Shown: piece after piece, positions 9,534-22,400 of the stretch
Position numbering within the stretch: position 1 is the stretch's first letter
Layout: each line of letters starts with the position of its first letter
NCBI GenBank assembly: GCA_025351005.1
Contig: JANXWS010000057.1
Span: forward strand, 1-64,000
Reading direction: 5' to 3'
Length of the DNA stretch: 64,000 nt
Origin: Pseudomonadota bacterium
GTDB lineage: Bacteria; Pseudomonadota; Gammaproteobacteria; Steroidobacterales; Steroidobacteraceae
Translations under genes and position numbers: made by a program
Notes under the pieces: generated by a model
What the model saw: the letters and a program-made list of their open reading frames with translations, nothing else
Database searches by the model: none
Told to the model about the DNA's origin: nothing

Positions 9534-10613
9534 CTAGCGGACGCGCGCCACGGCCGCGAACGTCGCCACTGCGAGCAAGGCGAGCGGCCCCCAGGCGATC
9601 AGCAGCGGGTCGAGGCCGTAGACGCCGCCGCTGTTCTCGAGGGTGCGGTTGATCAGGAAATAGACGACGCCGACCACGATGCCAACCACGGTGCGGGCGC
9701 CGGCGCCCGTTGAACGCAGTGGCCCGAACACAAACGGCACAGCCAGCATGCAGAGCAGCACCGTCGAGAGACTGCGCGCGATGCGCGACCAGAGCGCGAC
9801 CTCCCAGGCGCGCGACTCGAGCCCGTTGGCGCGCAGGTGGCCGACGTAGCGGTACAGGCTGAGCACGGGCAACGACGACGGATCGACGCTCGCGGCGCCG
9901 AGGAACTCGGGGTTGATGTCGCTCTCGACCTCGTTACTCGCGAGCCGGCTGGTCGTGACGCTGTCGCCGCCGAGGATCGACGATGCATAGCCGTGCAGGC
10001 GCCAGGTGTGGGCGCGCACCAGCTCGGCCCGGTCGGCGCGCGCCAGGGCCGCCAGGTGCTGGCGCCCGTCGGCGGCCGCCTCCAGCACGTAGACGTAGAT
10101 TCCGCCGTAGACGCTGTCGGCCGATTGCTCCTGGATGCTGAGGATGCGGTTGCCGTCCTTGACCCAGATGCCCGCGTGGCCGGCATAACTGAAGTTGTTG
10201 TATTTGCCGAGCGCCTTGACCTGGTTGGCGTACGCCGCGAGCGGCGGCGCCAGCACCTCACCCAGGATGCCGCCGCAAACGAGCAGCACGAGCCCGGCTG
10301 CGGCGGCCGCGAGCGTCACTCGCGTCACCGACACGCCAGCGGCGCGCATCACGACCAGTTCGCTGCCGCGCGCCAGGTTGCCGAGACCGAGCAGCGCGCC
10401 GATCAGCGCTGCGATCGGCAGCAGCTGGAACGCCTGCTGCGGGAGCATCAACAGCGTGACGAACAACGCGTCCAGCGTGCCGTAGGTGCCGACGCCGATG
10501 TCGTCCTGCTGCTGGATGAACTGGAACAGGCCGGCGAGCGCCACCAGTACGGCCATCACGAGCACCGTGAACGTGAGCACCTGGCGCGCCAGGTAGCGGT
10601 CGAGCAGCCTCAC
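9534..10613 (-). CDS. lptG: LPS export ABC transporter permease LptG
   Basis: LLDRYLARQVLTFTVLVMAVLVALAGLFQFIQQQDDIG...; adjacent to lptF; GTG start inferred. Confidence 0.92.
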   Translation of the reverse strand: MRLLDRYLARQVLTFTVLVMAVLVALAGLFQFIQQQDDIGVGTYGTLDALFVTLLMLPQQAFQLLPIAALIGALLGLGNLARGSELVVMRAAGVSVTRVTLAAAAAGLVLLVCGGILGEVLAPPLAAYANQVKALGKYNNFSYAGHAGIWVKDGNRILSIQEQSADSVYGGIYVYVLEAAADGRQHLAALARADRAELVRAHTWRLHGYASSILGGDSVTTSRLASNEVESDINPEFLGAASVDPSSLPVLSLYRYVGHLRANGLESRAWEVALWSRIARSLSTVLLCMLAVPFVFGPLRSTGAGARTVVGIVVGVVYFLINRTLENSGGVYGLDPLLIAWGPLALLAVATFAAVARVR

Positions 10614-11683
10614 CGGGTGGCCCACGGCGGCGGCGAGTGGCGCCACCACAGGGCGAGCGCCGCAAGCAGCACGAGCGCGTGCACCCACCAGACGCCGATC
10701 GCGGGCGCGAGCCAGCCCTTCTCGACCCAGGTGCGCGCCGCCGACAGCAGGTTCGAGTAGACGACGTAGACCAGGATCGCGATGCCGATGCGTGCGTAGC
10801 GTCCCTGGCGGGGCCGGAGCTCGGCGAGCGGCACGGCAAGCACGGTCAGGAGCAGCACCATCAGCGGCACCGACGCCCGCCACTGGAATTCGGCCTGCGC
10901 GTCCGGCGCCGGATCGAGCGCCAGATCGAGCGACGCGCGCGTCTCGACGCGGGCGGGCGCCGCGGCCGGCGTGCCGATCCGCACCGGGATGCCGTGCTCG
11001 GCGAAACGCACGCGCCGCATCGCCGCGAGGCCGGGCGTGCCCTCGAAGCGCTCGCCATCGTAGAGTACGAGCACGTGCAGCGCGCCGTCCTCCTCGACGA
11101 CGTGCCGCGCTCGGTCGGCGAGCACGATCTCGACTCGCTCGGACTGTCGGCGCTGCAGGAACACGTGCCGGAAGGTTCCGTCGGGCTCGCGCGATTCGGC
11201 GTAGAAGACGGCCGTGCCGCTCATGAACGTGTGAAACTTGCCTGGCTCGAGCAGGCCGAAGACCGCAGCCCGCAGCGCGTCCCGCTGGATCTCCTGCACG
11301 CGACCGAAGGCGCGTGGCGCCGTGTCCGTGACGACCCAGGCGACGATTGCGGTGACGACGAGCGCCAGCACTCCGACCGCGCGCAACAGGCGGCCGGGAC
11401 CGAAGCCGCAGGCCCGCATCGCCGCCATCTCGCTCTCGTGGTACAGGCGGCCGAGCGCCAGCACGATGCCCAGCAGGAGGCCCACCGGTACCAGCAGCGT
11501 GCCGTTCTGGATCGACATCAGGCCGATCAGGTGGAAGATCACGGCGCGCGGATAGCCGCGCTCGGCTGCCTGGCCGAGCACCTGAGCCAGCTGGTTGCTG
11601 ACCAGGATCGCGGTCAGGATGCCGGTCACGGCCAACCAGGACTGGGCCACCTCGCGCAACACGTAGCGATCGAGAATTCCCAA
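10610..11683 (-). CDS. lptF: LPS export ABC transporter permease LptF
   Basis: ILDRYVLREVAQSWLAVTGILTAILVSNQLAQVLGQAAERGYP; divergent from pepA as usual. Confidence 0.92.
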   Translation of the reverse strand: MGILDRYVLREVAQSWLAVTGILTAILVSNQLAQVLGQAAERGYPRAVIFHLIGLMSIQNGTLLVPVGLLLGIVLALGRLYHESEMAAMRACGFGPGRLLRAVGVLALVVTAIVAWVVTDTAPRAFGRVQEIQRDALRAAVFGLLEPGKFHTFMSGTAVFYAESREPDGTFRHVFLQRRQSERVEIVLADRARHVVEEDGALHVLVLYDGERFEGTPGLAAMRRVRFAEHGIPVRIGTPAAAPARVETRASLDLALDPAPDAQAEFQWRASVPLMVLLLTVLAVPLAELRPRQGRYARIGIAILVYVVYSNLLSAARTWVEKGWLAPAIGVWWVHALVLLAALALWWRHSPPPWATR

Positions 11684-11883
11684 CCAGCCTCCAAGCGTCG
11701 ACGACGGCCGGGCCCGGCGCCGCTCGCGTCCGGGAGCCCTTGAAGTACACTCTCGCCCAGGAGCAAGAGCGGCCGCCGGTGCAGCCGCGCCCGTAAGTTA
11801 AACCCAAAGCAGCGCGCGTAGAAGGGCAGGCAAGTCGTCCCGATCGGTCCGGTCAGCGGGCCTGCGCGCCATGGAGAGGTTCG

Positions 11884-13371
11884 ATGGAGTTCGTAGCAGA
11901 GAGCCGCGGCGGGCGCCGCGCGCGCACCGATTGCGCGGTGGCCGGCGTGCACGAGGGCGGCGAACTCACGGCGGAAGCCGCGGACCTCGACCGTGCTCTC
12001 GGCCGGCGCATCACGCGCGTACTGCGGCAGGGGGACTTCGCGGGTCGCCTCGGCGACACGCTGCTGCTGCCGGACCTCGGGCCGGGGCCGGCGGCGCGCG
12101 TACTGCTGGCTGGCCTCGGCAGCCGCAAAGGCTGGAGCCGCCGCAGCTATCGGCGCGCGCTCAGCGCGGCGGCGCCGGCGGTATTGCGCTGCGGCGCCCG
12201 CGATGCGCTCCTGCTGCTGTCCGCGGGCGACGTGCCCGAGGTCGACGCCTACTACCGGGCCCGCTACGCAGCCGAACTCTTCGGACAGGCGCGCTACCAG
12301 ATCCCGGCGCTGAAGTCCGGCCGCCGTCCGAAGCCGCCGCGCCTGGACAGGCTGCGCGTCGCCTGTGCCGGGCGGGCCGATCTCGCCGCCGCACAACGCG
12401 GCGTGCTGCACGCCGCCGCCGTGGTGGCGGGTGCTTCGCTGACACGCGACCTCGCCAACCTGCCGGCTAACGTCTGCACGCCGAGCCACCTCGCCGGCGT
12501 GGCGCGCGCGCTCGCGCGCGCGCACCGTCGCATCCGCGCCCGCATCCTCGGCGAGCCCGAGCTGAAGCGCCTCGGCATGGGCGCCTTCCTGTCGGTGACC
12601 AGCGGCAGCGACGAGCCGGCCCGGCTGATCGTCCTCGAGTACCGCGGCGGCAAGGCCGGCAGCGCGCCGGTGGCGCTGGTCGGCAAGGGCGTGACCTTCG
12701 ACTCCGGCGGCATCTCGCTCAAGGACCCGCCGGCGATGGACGAGATGAAGTTCGACATGACCGGCGCCGCCGCCGTGCTCGGCACCGTCAAGGCGCTCGC
12801 CGTGCTGGAGGCGCGCATCAACGTCGTCGGCATCGTGCCGGCCTGCGAGAACATGCCGAGCGGCAGCGCGACCAAGCCCGGCGACATCGTCACGTCGATG
12901 TCCGGCCAGACGGTCGAGGTGCTGAACACCGATGCCGAGGGACGACTGATCCTGTGTGACGCGCTGACTTACAGCCGGCGCTTCCGGCCGGCCGCGGTGA
13001 TCGACATCGCGACGCTGACCGGCGCCTGCGTGATCGCACTCGGCCAGCACCACAGCGCGATCATGAGCAACAACGACGCACTCGCCGAGCAGCTGCTCGC
13101 CGCGGGCCGGCGCAGCGCCGACAGCTGCTGGCGGCTGCCGGTGGGCGAGGAGTACTTCGAGCAGCTGAAGAGCAACTTCGCCGACTTCGCCAACGTCGCC
13201 GGCCGCGACGGCGGGGCCTCCACCGCCGCGAGCTTCCTGTGGCGTTTCGTCGACGGCCTGACGTGGGCGCACCTGGACATCGCCGGCACGGCGTACCAGA
13301 CCGGTGCCAGCAAGGGCAGCACCGGCCGGCCGGTGGCGCTGCTCGTCGACTACCTGCTGTCGCGGACCTGA
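11884..13371 (+). CDS. pepA: Leucyl aminopeptidase (M17)
   Basis: [31 protein letters not shown] motifs. Confidence 0.95.
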   Translation: MEFVAESRGGRRARTDCAVAGVHEGGELTAEAADLDRALGRRITRVLRQGDFAGRLGDTLLLPDLGPGPAARVLLAGLGSRKGWSRRSYRRALSAAAPAVLRCGARDALLLLSAGDVPEVDAYYRARYAAELFGQARYQIPALKSGRRPKPPRLDRLRVACAGRADLAAAQRGVLHAAAVVAGASLTRDLANLPANVCTPSHLAGVARALARAHRRIRARILGEPELKRLGMGAFLSVTSGSDEPARLIVLEYRGGKAGSAPVALVGKGVTFDSGGISLKDPPAMDEMKFDMTGAAAVLGTVKALAVLEARINVVGIVPACENMPSGSATKPGDIVTSMSGQTVEVLNTDAEGRLILCDALTYSRRFRPAAVIDIATLTGACVIALGQHHSAIMSNNDALAEQLLAAGRRSADSCWRLPVGEEYFEQLKSNFADFANVAGRDGGASTAASFLWRFVDGLTWAHLDIAGTAYQTGASKGSTGRPVALLVDYLLSRT

Positions 13372-13814
13372 TGGCGCCGCGAATCGACTTCTACGTGCTG
13401 GACGGCGTGCTCGAACGCGCCCTGCGGGTGTATGCCTGCCGGCTGATCGAGAAGGCGTTCCTGCAGGGGCTGACCGTCTGCGTCAGCCTCGACACTCCGG
13501 CCGACGCCGACGCCTTCGACACGCTGCTGTGGACGTTCGCGGATCGCGCCTTCGTGCCGCACGAGCGCGCGACCAGCGCCGCGCCGAGCGTGGGCCCGCC
13601 CCCGGCAACGCCCATCTGGATCGGCTGCCGCACGCCGGTCGCCGCCGACCTGCTCGTGAACCTCGACCAGGAAGCGCCGGTCTTCTACGACAGCTATGCG
13701 CGCGTCGCGGACTTCGTCGATGCGGAGCCGGCGCGTCGGGACGCGGGCCGGCGGCGCTTCGCCTACTACCGCGAGCGCGGCCAGCTCCCCGAGACCCACA
13801 ACGTCAGCGCCTGA
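13371..13814 (+). CDS. holC: DNA polymerase III subunit chi
   Basis: RIDFYVLDG...; located between pepA and val[17 protein letters not shown]. Confidence 0.9.
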   Translation: MAPRIDFYVLDGVLERALRVYACRLIEKAFLQGLTVCVSLDTPADADAFDTLLWTFADRAFVPHERATSAAPSVGPPPATPIWIGCRTPVAADLLVNLDQEAPVFYDSYARVADFVDAEPARRDAGRRRFAYYRERGQLPETHNVSA

Positions 13815-13819
13815 GCTGC

Positions 13820-16582
<2,763 letters not shown>

Positions 16583-16589
16583 GGCCGCC

Positions 16590-17522
16590 ATGAGCGACGC
16601 CGCCGACACCCGCCGCGCGCTGGAGCCGGTGATCGCCGCGCTCAACAGCATCGTTCTCGGCAAGGACCGCCAGGTGCGCCTCGCGCTCGCCTGCCTGCTG
16701 GCGCGCGGCCACCTGCTGATCGAGGACCTGCCCGGAGTCGGCAAGACGACGCTTGCGCAGGCACTCGCGCGGGTACTCGGACTGTCCTACCAGCGCGTGC
16801 AGTTCACGGCCGACCTGCTGCCGGCCGACGTCATCGGCGTCTCCGTCTACGACCGCGAGCAGTCGCGCTTCGAGTTCCGGCGCGGTCCGGTATTCGCGCA
16901 GCTGCTGCTGGCCGACGAGGTCAACCGCGCCACGCCGAAGGCGCAGAGCGCGCTGCTCGAGGCGATGGAAGAGCGTCAGGTGACGGTCGACGGCCGCAGC
17001 TATCCGCTGCCGGAGCCGTTCTTCGTGGTCGCGACCCAGAACCCTAGCTACCAGCTCGGTACCTATCCGCTGCCCGAGTCGCAGCTCGACCGCTTCCTGA
17101 TGCGCATCGAGCTCGGCTACCCCGGCGCGCTGCTCGAGCGCGAGCTTCTGCGCGGCCAGGACCGCCGCGAGCTGCTGGCCATGCTTGCGCCGCAGCTGTC
17201 GGCCGACACGCTCAGCGCGCTGCAGCGGCACGTGCCGCGCGTCCACGTCGCCGAGCCGCTGCTCGACTACGTGCAGGCGCTCGTCCGGCACACGCGCGAG
17301 TCGGGACATTTCGAGGCGGGACTCTCGCCGCGTGCCGCGATCGCGCTGCTGCGCGCGAGCCAGTCCTGGGCGCTGCTGCACGGCCGGCCGGGCGTGCTGC
17401 CGGAGGACGTGCAGGCCGTCGCCCGCGCCGTCGCCGGCCACCGCCTGGAGCCGCGCTCGCCGGTCGACGGCTCGCACCCGGACCTCGAGCGCCTGCTGCT
17501 CGGGGCAGTCGCGGTGCCCTGA
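16590..17522 (+). CDS. MoxR-family AAA ATPase
   Basis: LPGVGKTTLAQALARVLGLSYQRVQFTADLLPADVIG; FVVATQNP. Confidence 0.93.
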   Translation: MSDAADTRRALEPVIAALNSIVLGKDRQVRLALACLLARGHLLIEDLPGVGKTTLAQALARVLGLSYQRVQFTADLLPADVIGVSVYDREQSRFEFRRGPVFAQLLLADEVNRATPKAQSALLEAMEERQVTVDGRSYPLPEPFFVVATQNPSYQLGTYPLPESQLDRFLMRIELGYPGALLERELLRGQDRRELLAMLAPQLSADTLSALQRHVPRVHVAEPLLDYVQALVRHTRESGHFEAGLSPRAAIALLRASQSWALLHGRPGVLPEDVQAVARAVAGHRLEPRSPVDGSHPDLERLLLGAVAVP

Positions 17523-17529
17523 GGGCGGC

Positions 17530-18531
17530 GTGCGCCCCGGCCGTGCGCTGAGCGATCGCTACCGCGCCCTCAGGCGCCGGGCCGGCGCGCGCGTCGTGGC
17601 CTGGTCGCAGAGTCGCCACGGTCCGGACGTCGGCATCGTCACGATTGCCCGGCGGCGCGTCTACATCCTGCCGACCGGGCTCGGCCTCGCCTACGGCGGC
17701 ATGCTGTTCGCGATGCTGCTCGCCGGACTCAACTACGGCAACAACCTGGCGCTGGCGCTGACGTTCGTGCTGGCCGCGGCCGGCTGGATCGCGATGCACC
17801 AGTGCCACCACAACCTCGTGGGTCTGAGCATCGCGCCGGCCGGGACGCGCGCGCCGTTCGCCGGCGACCCGGCCGAGCTCGCCTTCACGCTTGCCGCGCC
17901 GTCGGCGCGCGAGGACATCGTGCTGCGCGTGGGCGATCGCGCAGCAGCCGCCGTCAGCGTGCCCGGCGCCGGCTCGACATCCGCGGCGGTCACGGTGCCG
18001 ACCGCACGGCGCGGCAGGGTACGGCTCGAGCGACTGCGGATCGAGTCGCGCTTCCCGCTCGGACTCTTCAACGCCTGGACCTGGACGCATCCCGGGCTCG
18101 AGTGCCTGGTCTACCCGCGACCGCTGGCGCGCGACCGCGACGGCCCGCCGCCCGAGGCCGACGCGGGCTCCGCCCACGACGGCCGCGCCAGCGGCGACGA
18201 GGATTTCGCCGGCCTGCGCAGCTTCCGCAGCGGCGACCCGACGCGCCGGATCGCATGGAAGGCCTGGGCGCGCGGCGGCGAGCTGGTCGTCAAGGAATAC
18301 GTCGGCGCCGCGCGCGCGCCGATCGTCTTCGATCTCGCCGCCGTGCCGGTCGGCGACCTCGAGGCGCGCCTCGCTCGTCTGGCGCGCTGGATCGTCGACG
18401 CCGAGCAGCGCGGCGACCGCTACGGACTGCGGCTGCCGGACGGCGAAGTGCCGCCCGGCACGGGGCTGTCGCACCGCAACCGCTGCCTCGGCCGGCTCGC
18501 GATCTTCGGACTCCCGGTCGACGCCTCGTGA
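17530..18531 (+). CDS. DUF58 domain-containing protein
   Basis: GTG start; GSAHDGRASGDEDFAGLRSFRSGDPTRRIAWKAWARGGELVVKEY. Confidence 0.9.
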   Translation: MRPGRALSDRYRALRRRAGARVVAWSQSRHGPDVGIVTIARRRVYILPTGLGLAYGGMLFAMLLAGLNYGNNLALALTFVLAAAGWIAMHQCHHNLVGLSIAPAGTRAPFAGDPAELAFTLAAPSAREDIVLRVGDRAAAAVSVPGAGSTSAAVTVPTARRGRVRLERLRIESRFPLGLFNAWTWTHPGLECLVYPRPLARDRDGPPPEADAGSAHDGRASGDEDFAGLRSFRSGDPTRRIAWKAWARGGELVVKEYVGAARAPIVFDLAAVPVGDLEARLARLARWIVDAEQRGDRYGLRLPDGEVPPGTGLSHRNRCLGRLAIFGLPVDAS

Positions 18532-20525
18532 AGCCCGCGCCCGGCCTCGAGCGGCTGCTCGCCACCTGCGGCGCGCTCGCGCTCGCCCTCGCCCCGCACG
18601 TCTGGCACCTGCCGGTGTGGACGACGGCCGCGTTCGCCGCCGCGGTCGTCTGGAGGCTGTTCGCCGAGCAGCGCGGCTGGGCGCTGCCGCCGCAGGTCCT
18701 GCGACTGGCCGCGGCGCTGGTCGCTACCGCGTGCGTGCTGCTGAGCTTCCACACGCTGAACGGCCTCGACGCGGGCACGGCGCTCTTGACGCTGATGGCT
18801 GCGCTCAAGCTCACCGAGACACGCGCGCCGCGCGATCACGCGGTGCTGGTGTTCGTCGGCTACCTGCTCTGTCTCGCGACGCTGCTGTACGAGCAGTCGC
18901 TCGGCCGGCTCGCGTACACGCTGGTCGCGGCCTGGCTGCTGACCGCGGCGCTCGCCCGGGTGCACCGCCCGGTCGAGGCCAACAGCGCCGTGCGCCCGTT
19001 CCGCCTCGCGGCTCGCATCATGGCGCTCGGCCTGCCGCTGACGGTCGTGCTGTTCCTGTTCGTGCCGCGGATCGAGGGCCGGTTCTGGTCGCTGCCCGCG
19101 ACCTCGGCTGCGCGCACGACCGGCATCGACGACCAGATGAGCCCGGGCGACGTGGCCCAGCTCGGCCTGTCCGACGAGCCCGCGTTCCGCGTCTGGTTCG
19201 ACGACGCCGTGCCTCCGCCCGCGCGCCGTTACTGGCGCATGGTGGTACTCGAGGGCTTCGACGGGCGCAGCTGGCGGCGCGTCACGACCAGCCAGGACTT
19301 CGCGGCGCCCATGATCGTGCCGGCGGGTGTGCGCTATGGCTACCGCGTGACGCTGGAGCCGACGCAGCGCGAGTGGCTGCCCGGGCTCGACACCGTGATC
19401 GGCTGGCCGCGCGATCTCGCGCTCCGCGGCCGCGCGACCCAGCTCGTGTACGTCGAGCCGCGGATGCTCGAGCACCGCGCCGTGACGAGCCGCCTCGACT
19501 ATGCGCTCGAGTCGAGCAGTGAGGCACGCGTGATGCCGACGGCGCTGCCTGCCGACCTCGTGCGGCGCAACCTGCTGCTGCCGGAGCGCCGCTCACCGCA
19601 GAGCCGCGCGCTCGCGACGGAGCTGCGCGCCGCCTCCCACTCCGAACGCGAGTACATCGAGCGCGTGCTCGACCGCTTCAGGCGCGACGGCTTCAGCTAC
19701 ACGCTCGAACCCGCCCCGCTCGGCGCCGAGCCGGTGGACGAGTTCCTGTTCCAGACGCGCGAGGGGTTCTGCGAGCATTACGCGTCGGCATTCGCCGTGC
19801 TGATGCGCGCCGCCGGCATCCCGGCGCGGGTCGTGATCGGCTACCAGGGCGGCGAGTGGAACTCGTACGGCGGCTACCTGCTGGTGCGGCAGTCGAGCGC
19901 GCATGCGTGGACCGAGGTCTGGCTCGCGGGCCAGGGCTGGCTGCGGGTCGACCCGACGGCGGCCGTCGCGCCCGACCGGATCCGGCGCAACGAGGTGGCG
20001 CGGGTGGGCTCCGGGCTCGCCACGACCCGGTTGTTCGCCGACCTCGCCTGGCTCGGACGGGCCCGCGAGATCTGGGACGCTGCCCGTACGCGCTGGTACG
20101 AGAGCGTCGTGCGCTTCGGCCCCGACCGCCAGCAGCGGTTGCTCGAGGCACTCGGCCTCGGCGAGCAGGGCGTGCGCGGGCTGGCACTCGCGTTGACTGC
20201 GGGCTTCGTGCTGGTGGCGCTCGCGCTCGCGGTGCTGCTCGCCTGGGAGCTCAGGCCGCGGCGCCGCGATCCGCTGGTCGCCGCCTGGGATGCCGTCTGC
20301 GGCGAGCTCGCCGCCGCCGGCCTGCCGCGAGCGGCGAGCGAGGGGCCGCTCGACTACGCGCGCCGCGTCGCCGCTGCCGAACCCGCGGTCGCAAGCGAGC
20401 TCGGCCAGGTCGCCGAGGCCTACGTCGCCGCCCGCTACCTGCCGGGCGCGACGGTCACCGACCGGCAGCGGCTGGTCGCGCTCGCACGCGGCTTCCGCGC
20501 GCGGCGCCGCGGGCGCGCACCATGA
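18528..20525 (+). CDS. Transglutaminase-like DUF3488 (TgpA-type) membrane protein
   Basis: Multi-TM N-term, GFCEHYASAFAVLMRAAGIPARVVIGYQGGE, SSAHAWTEVWL, DPTAAV. Confidence 0.93.
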   Translation: MKPAPGLERLLATCGALALALAPHVWHLPVWTTAAFAAAVVWRLFAEQRGWALPPQVLRLAAALVATACVLLSFHTLNGLDAGTALLTLMAALKLTETRAPRDHAVLVFVGYLLCLATLLYEQSLGRLAYTLVAAWLLTAALARVHRPVEANSAVRPFRLAARIMALGLPLTVVLFLFVPRIEGRFWSLPATSAARTTGIDDQMSPGDVAQLGLSDEPAFRVWFDDAVPPPARRYWRMVVLEGFDGRSWRRVTTSQDFAAPMIVPAGVRYGYRVTLEPTQREWLPGLDTVIGWPRDLALRGRATQLVYVEPRMLEHRAVTSRLDYALESSSEARVMPTALPADLVRRNLLLPERRSPQSRALATELRAASHSEREYIERVLDRFRRDGFSYTLEPAPLGAEPVDEFLFQTREGFCEHYASAFAVLMRAAGIPARVVIGYQGGEWNSYGGYLLVRQSSAHAWTEVWLAGQGWLRVDPTAAVAPDRIRRNEVARVGSGLATTRLFADLAWLGRAREIWDAARTRWYESVVRFGPDRQQRLLEALGLGEQGVRGLALALTAGFVLVALALAVLLAWELRPRRRDPLVAAWDAVCGELAAAGLPRAASEGPLDYARRVAAAEPAVASELGQVAEAYVAARYLPGATVTDRQRLVALARGFRARRRGRAP

Positions 20526-21325
20526 CGACGCTGGTCGTGGCGCTCGCGGTCGCGGCGCTGATGCTCGCGTCGATCGTCGGCCGGCCGCTGCTGCAACGGC
20601 GCCGCCGCAAGGCGCTGCTCGCGGCGCCGGCCAGCGGCGCGGCCACCGCGGCGCTCGCCGCCACGCGCGCCTGGCGGCGCCTGCCGCTCGGGCTGCGCCC
20701 GCGCCTCGAGGCCCGCGTGCGCGTCTTTCTCGCCGAGCGCGAGTTCGTCGGCTGCGGCGGTCTCACGGTCAGCGCGCGGATGCAGGTCGAGATTGCTTCG
20801 CAGGCCTGCCTGCTGATCCTGAACCGCAGCGAACACGTCTTCGACCAGCTGCGCGCGATCCTCGTCTACCCGGACGAGTTCGTGGTGCGCGACCACGTCG
20901 AGGAGGACGGCGTCGTCACCGAGCGCGAGCGGGTCCTGTCCGGCCAGTCCTGGGACACGTCGCGGATCATCCTGTCGTGGCGCGACGTCCGCGAGGCCGG
21001 CGACGGCTACAACGTCGTGATCCATGAATTCGCGCATTACCTCGACCACGAGGAGGGTGCCGCGAACGGCACGCCGCTGCAGGGCGACCCGCGCGACTAC
21101 GCGCGCTGGGCGCAGGTGTTGCAGCACGCGTACGACGACGTCGAGCGGCGCGCCCGCGCCGGCGAGGAGACGCTGCTCGACCCGTACGCCACCGAGGACG
21201 AGGCCGAGTTCTTCGCGGTCGCGAGCGAGACGTTCTTCGAGCTGCCGCGCGAGCTCAAGCGCGAGCACGGCGAGCTGTACGCGGAGCTCGCGCGATTCTA
21301 CCGGCTGGATCCCGCGGCCTGGTGA
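20522..21325 (+). CDS. MtfA-family zinc-dependent peptidase
   Basis: VVIHEFAHYLD zinc motif; LSWDTSRIILSWRDV; FAVASETFFELP. Confidence 0.92.
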   Translation: MTTLVVALAVAALMLASIVGRPLLQRRRRKALLAAPASGAATAALAATRAWRRLPLGLRPRLEARVRVFLAEREFVGCGGLTVSARMQVEIASQACLLILNRSEHVFDQLRAILVYPDEFVVRDHVEEDGVVTERERVLSGQSWDTSRIILSWRDVREAGDGYNVVIHEFAHYLDHEEGAANGTPLQGDPRDYARWAQVLQHAYDDVERRARAGEETLLDPYATEDEAEFFAVASETFFELPRELKREHGELYAELARFYRLDPAAW

Positions 21326-21332
21326 GCCGCGC

Positions 21333-22073
21333 TCAGCCCATGTGCAGGCCGCCGTTGAGGGAGAAGTCGGCGCCGGTCGCGAACGCCGAATCGTCCGAGG
21401 CGAGCCACGCGACGATGGCGCCGATCTCCTGCGGTTCGCCGAGGCGTCGCACCGGGATCGTCGCGATGATGCGCTCGAGCACCTCGGGCTTGACGGCGCG
21501 CACCATGTCGGTGGCGATATAGCCCGGCGAGACGGTGTTGACGGTCACGCCCTTGCTCGCAACCTCGAGCGCCAGCGCCATCGTGAAGCCGTGGATGCCG
21601 GCCTTGGCAGTCGAATAGTTGGTCTGGCCGAACTGGCCCTTCTGGCCGTTCACCGAGGAGATGTTGACGACGCGGCCCCAGCCGCGGTCGAGCATGCCGT
21701 CGATGACCTGCTTGGTGACGTTGAAGAGGCTGTTCAGGTTGGTGTCGATGACGGCGCGCCAGTCGTCGTGCGACATGCGGCGGAACGTGCCGTCGCGCGT
21801 GATGCCGGCATTGTTCACGAGCACGTCGACCGGACCCACGGCGCTCACGACTGTCGCGAACGCGGCGCGCGTCGAGTCCCAGTCCGCGACGTTGCCTTCG
21901 GATGCGTGTACGTCGAAGCCCCTGGCACGCATGTCGGCGAGCCAGCGCTCCTTGCGGGTCGAGCCCGGGCCGCAGCCGGCCACTACCGTGAGTCCGGCCT
22001 CGCACAGGCGCGTCGTGATGGCGGTGCCGATGCCACCCATGCCGCCGGTGACGTACGCAATTCGCTTCGCCAT
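21333..22073 (-). CDS. phaB: Acetoacetyl-CoA reductase / SDR
   Basis: VTGGMGGIGTAI; NNAGITRDGTFRRMSHDDW; YSTAKAGIHGFTMALALE. Confidence 0.9.
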   Translation of the reverse strand: MAKRIAYVTGGMGGIGTAITTRLCEAGLTVVAGCGPGSTRKERWLADMRARGFDVHASEGNVADWDSTRAAFATVVSAVGPVDVLVNNAGITRDGTFRRMSHDDWRAVIDTNLNSLFNVTKQVIDGMLDRGWGRVVNISSVNGQKGQFGQTNYSTAKAGIHGFTMALALEVASKGVTVNTVSPGYIATDMVRAVKPEVLERIIATIPVRRLGEPQEIGAIVAWLASDDSAFATGADFSLNGGLHMG

Positions 22074-22400
22074 CTGAGCACCGCGCGCAGTCGATTGGAG
22101 GACAGCCATGATTGACGATCGGCACTGACGACACAAGCGATGCGGACGCGGCCGCGCAGCCGTCGTCTCTTGCACCGCATCACGCGCGGTCTCCCGATGT
22201 TCATGCCGCCACGACGATGCGCGTCGTCGGTGCCTCCTCCTTTGCCTGCAACGCCCAATGGCGCCGCGCACGAGGAGACGTGCGGACCGAGCGCGACGGT
22301 GGGCGCATTCGCGGACTGCTCGCTGCCGCAGCTCCGCGGCCGCGCCGCCGGCGCAGCGGGGTCGGCGCCGCCGTGTGCCCGCCTCGCCGCGGCGCGCGCC

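Noticed and set aside
22074-22400. Possible small genes between phaB and prfC
   Set aside because: Overlapping ORFs in several frames have no start context, motifs or hydrophobic pattern; treated as intergenic.
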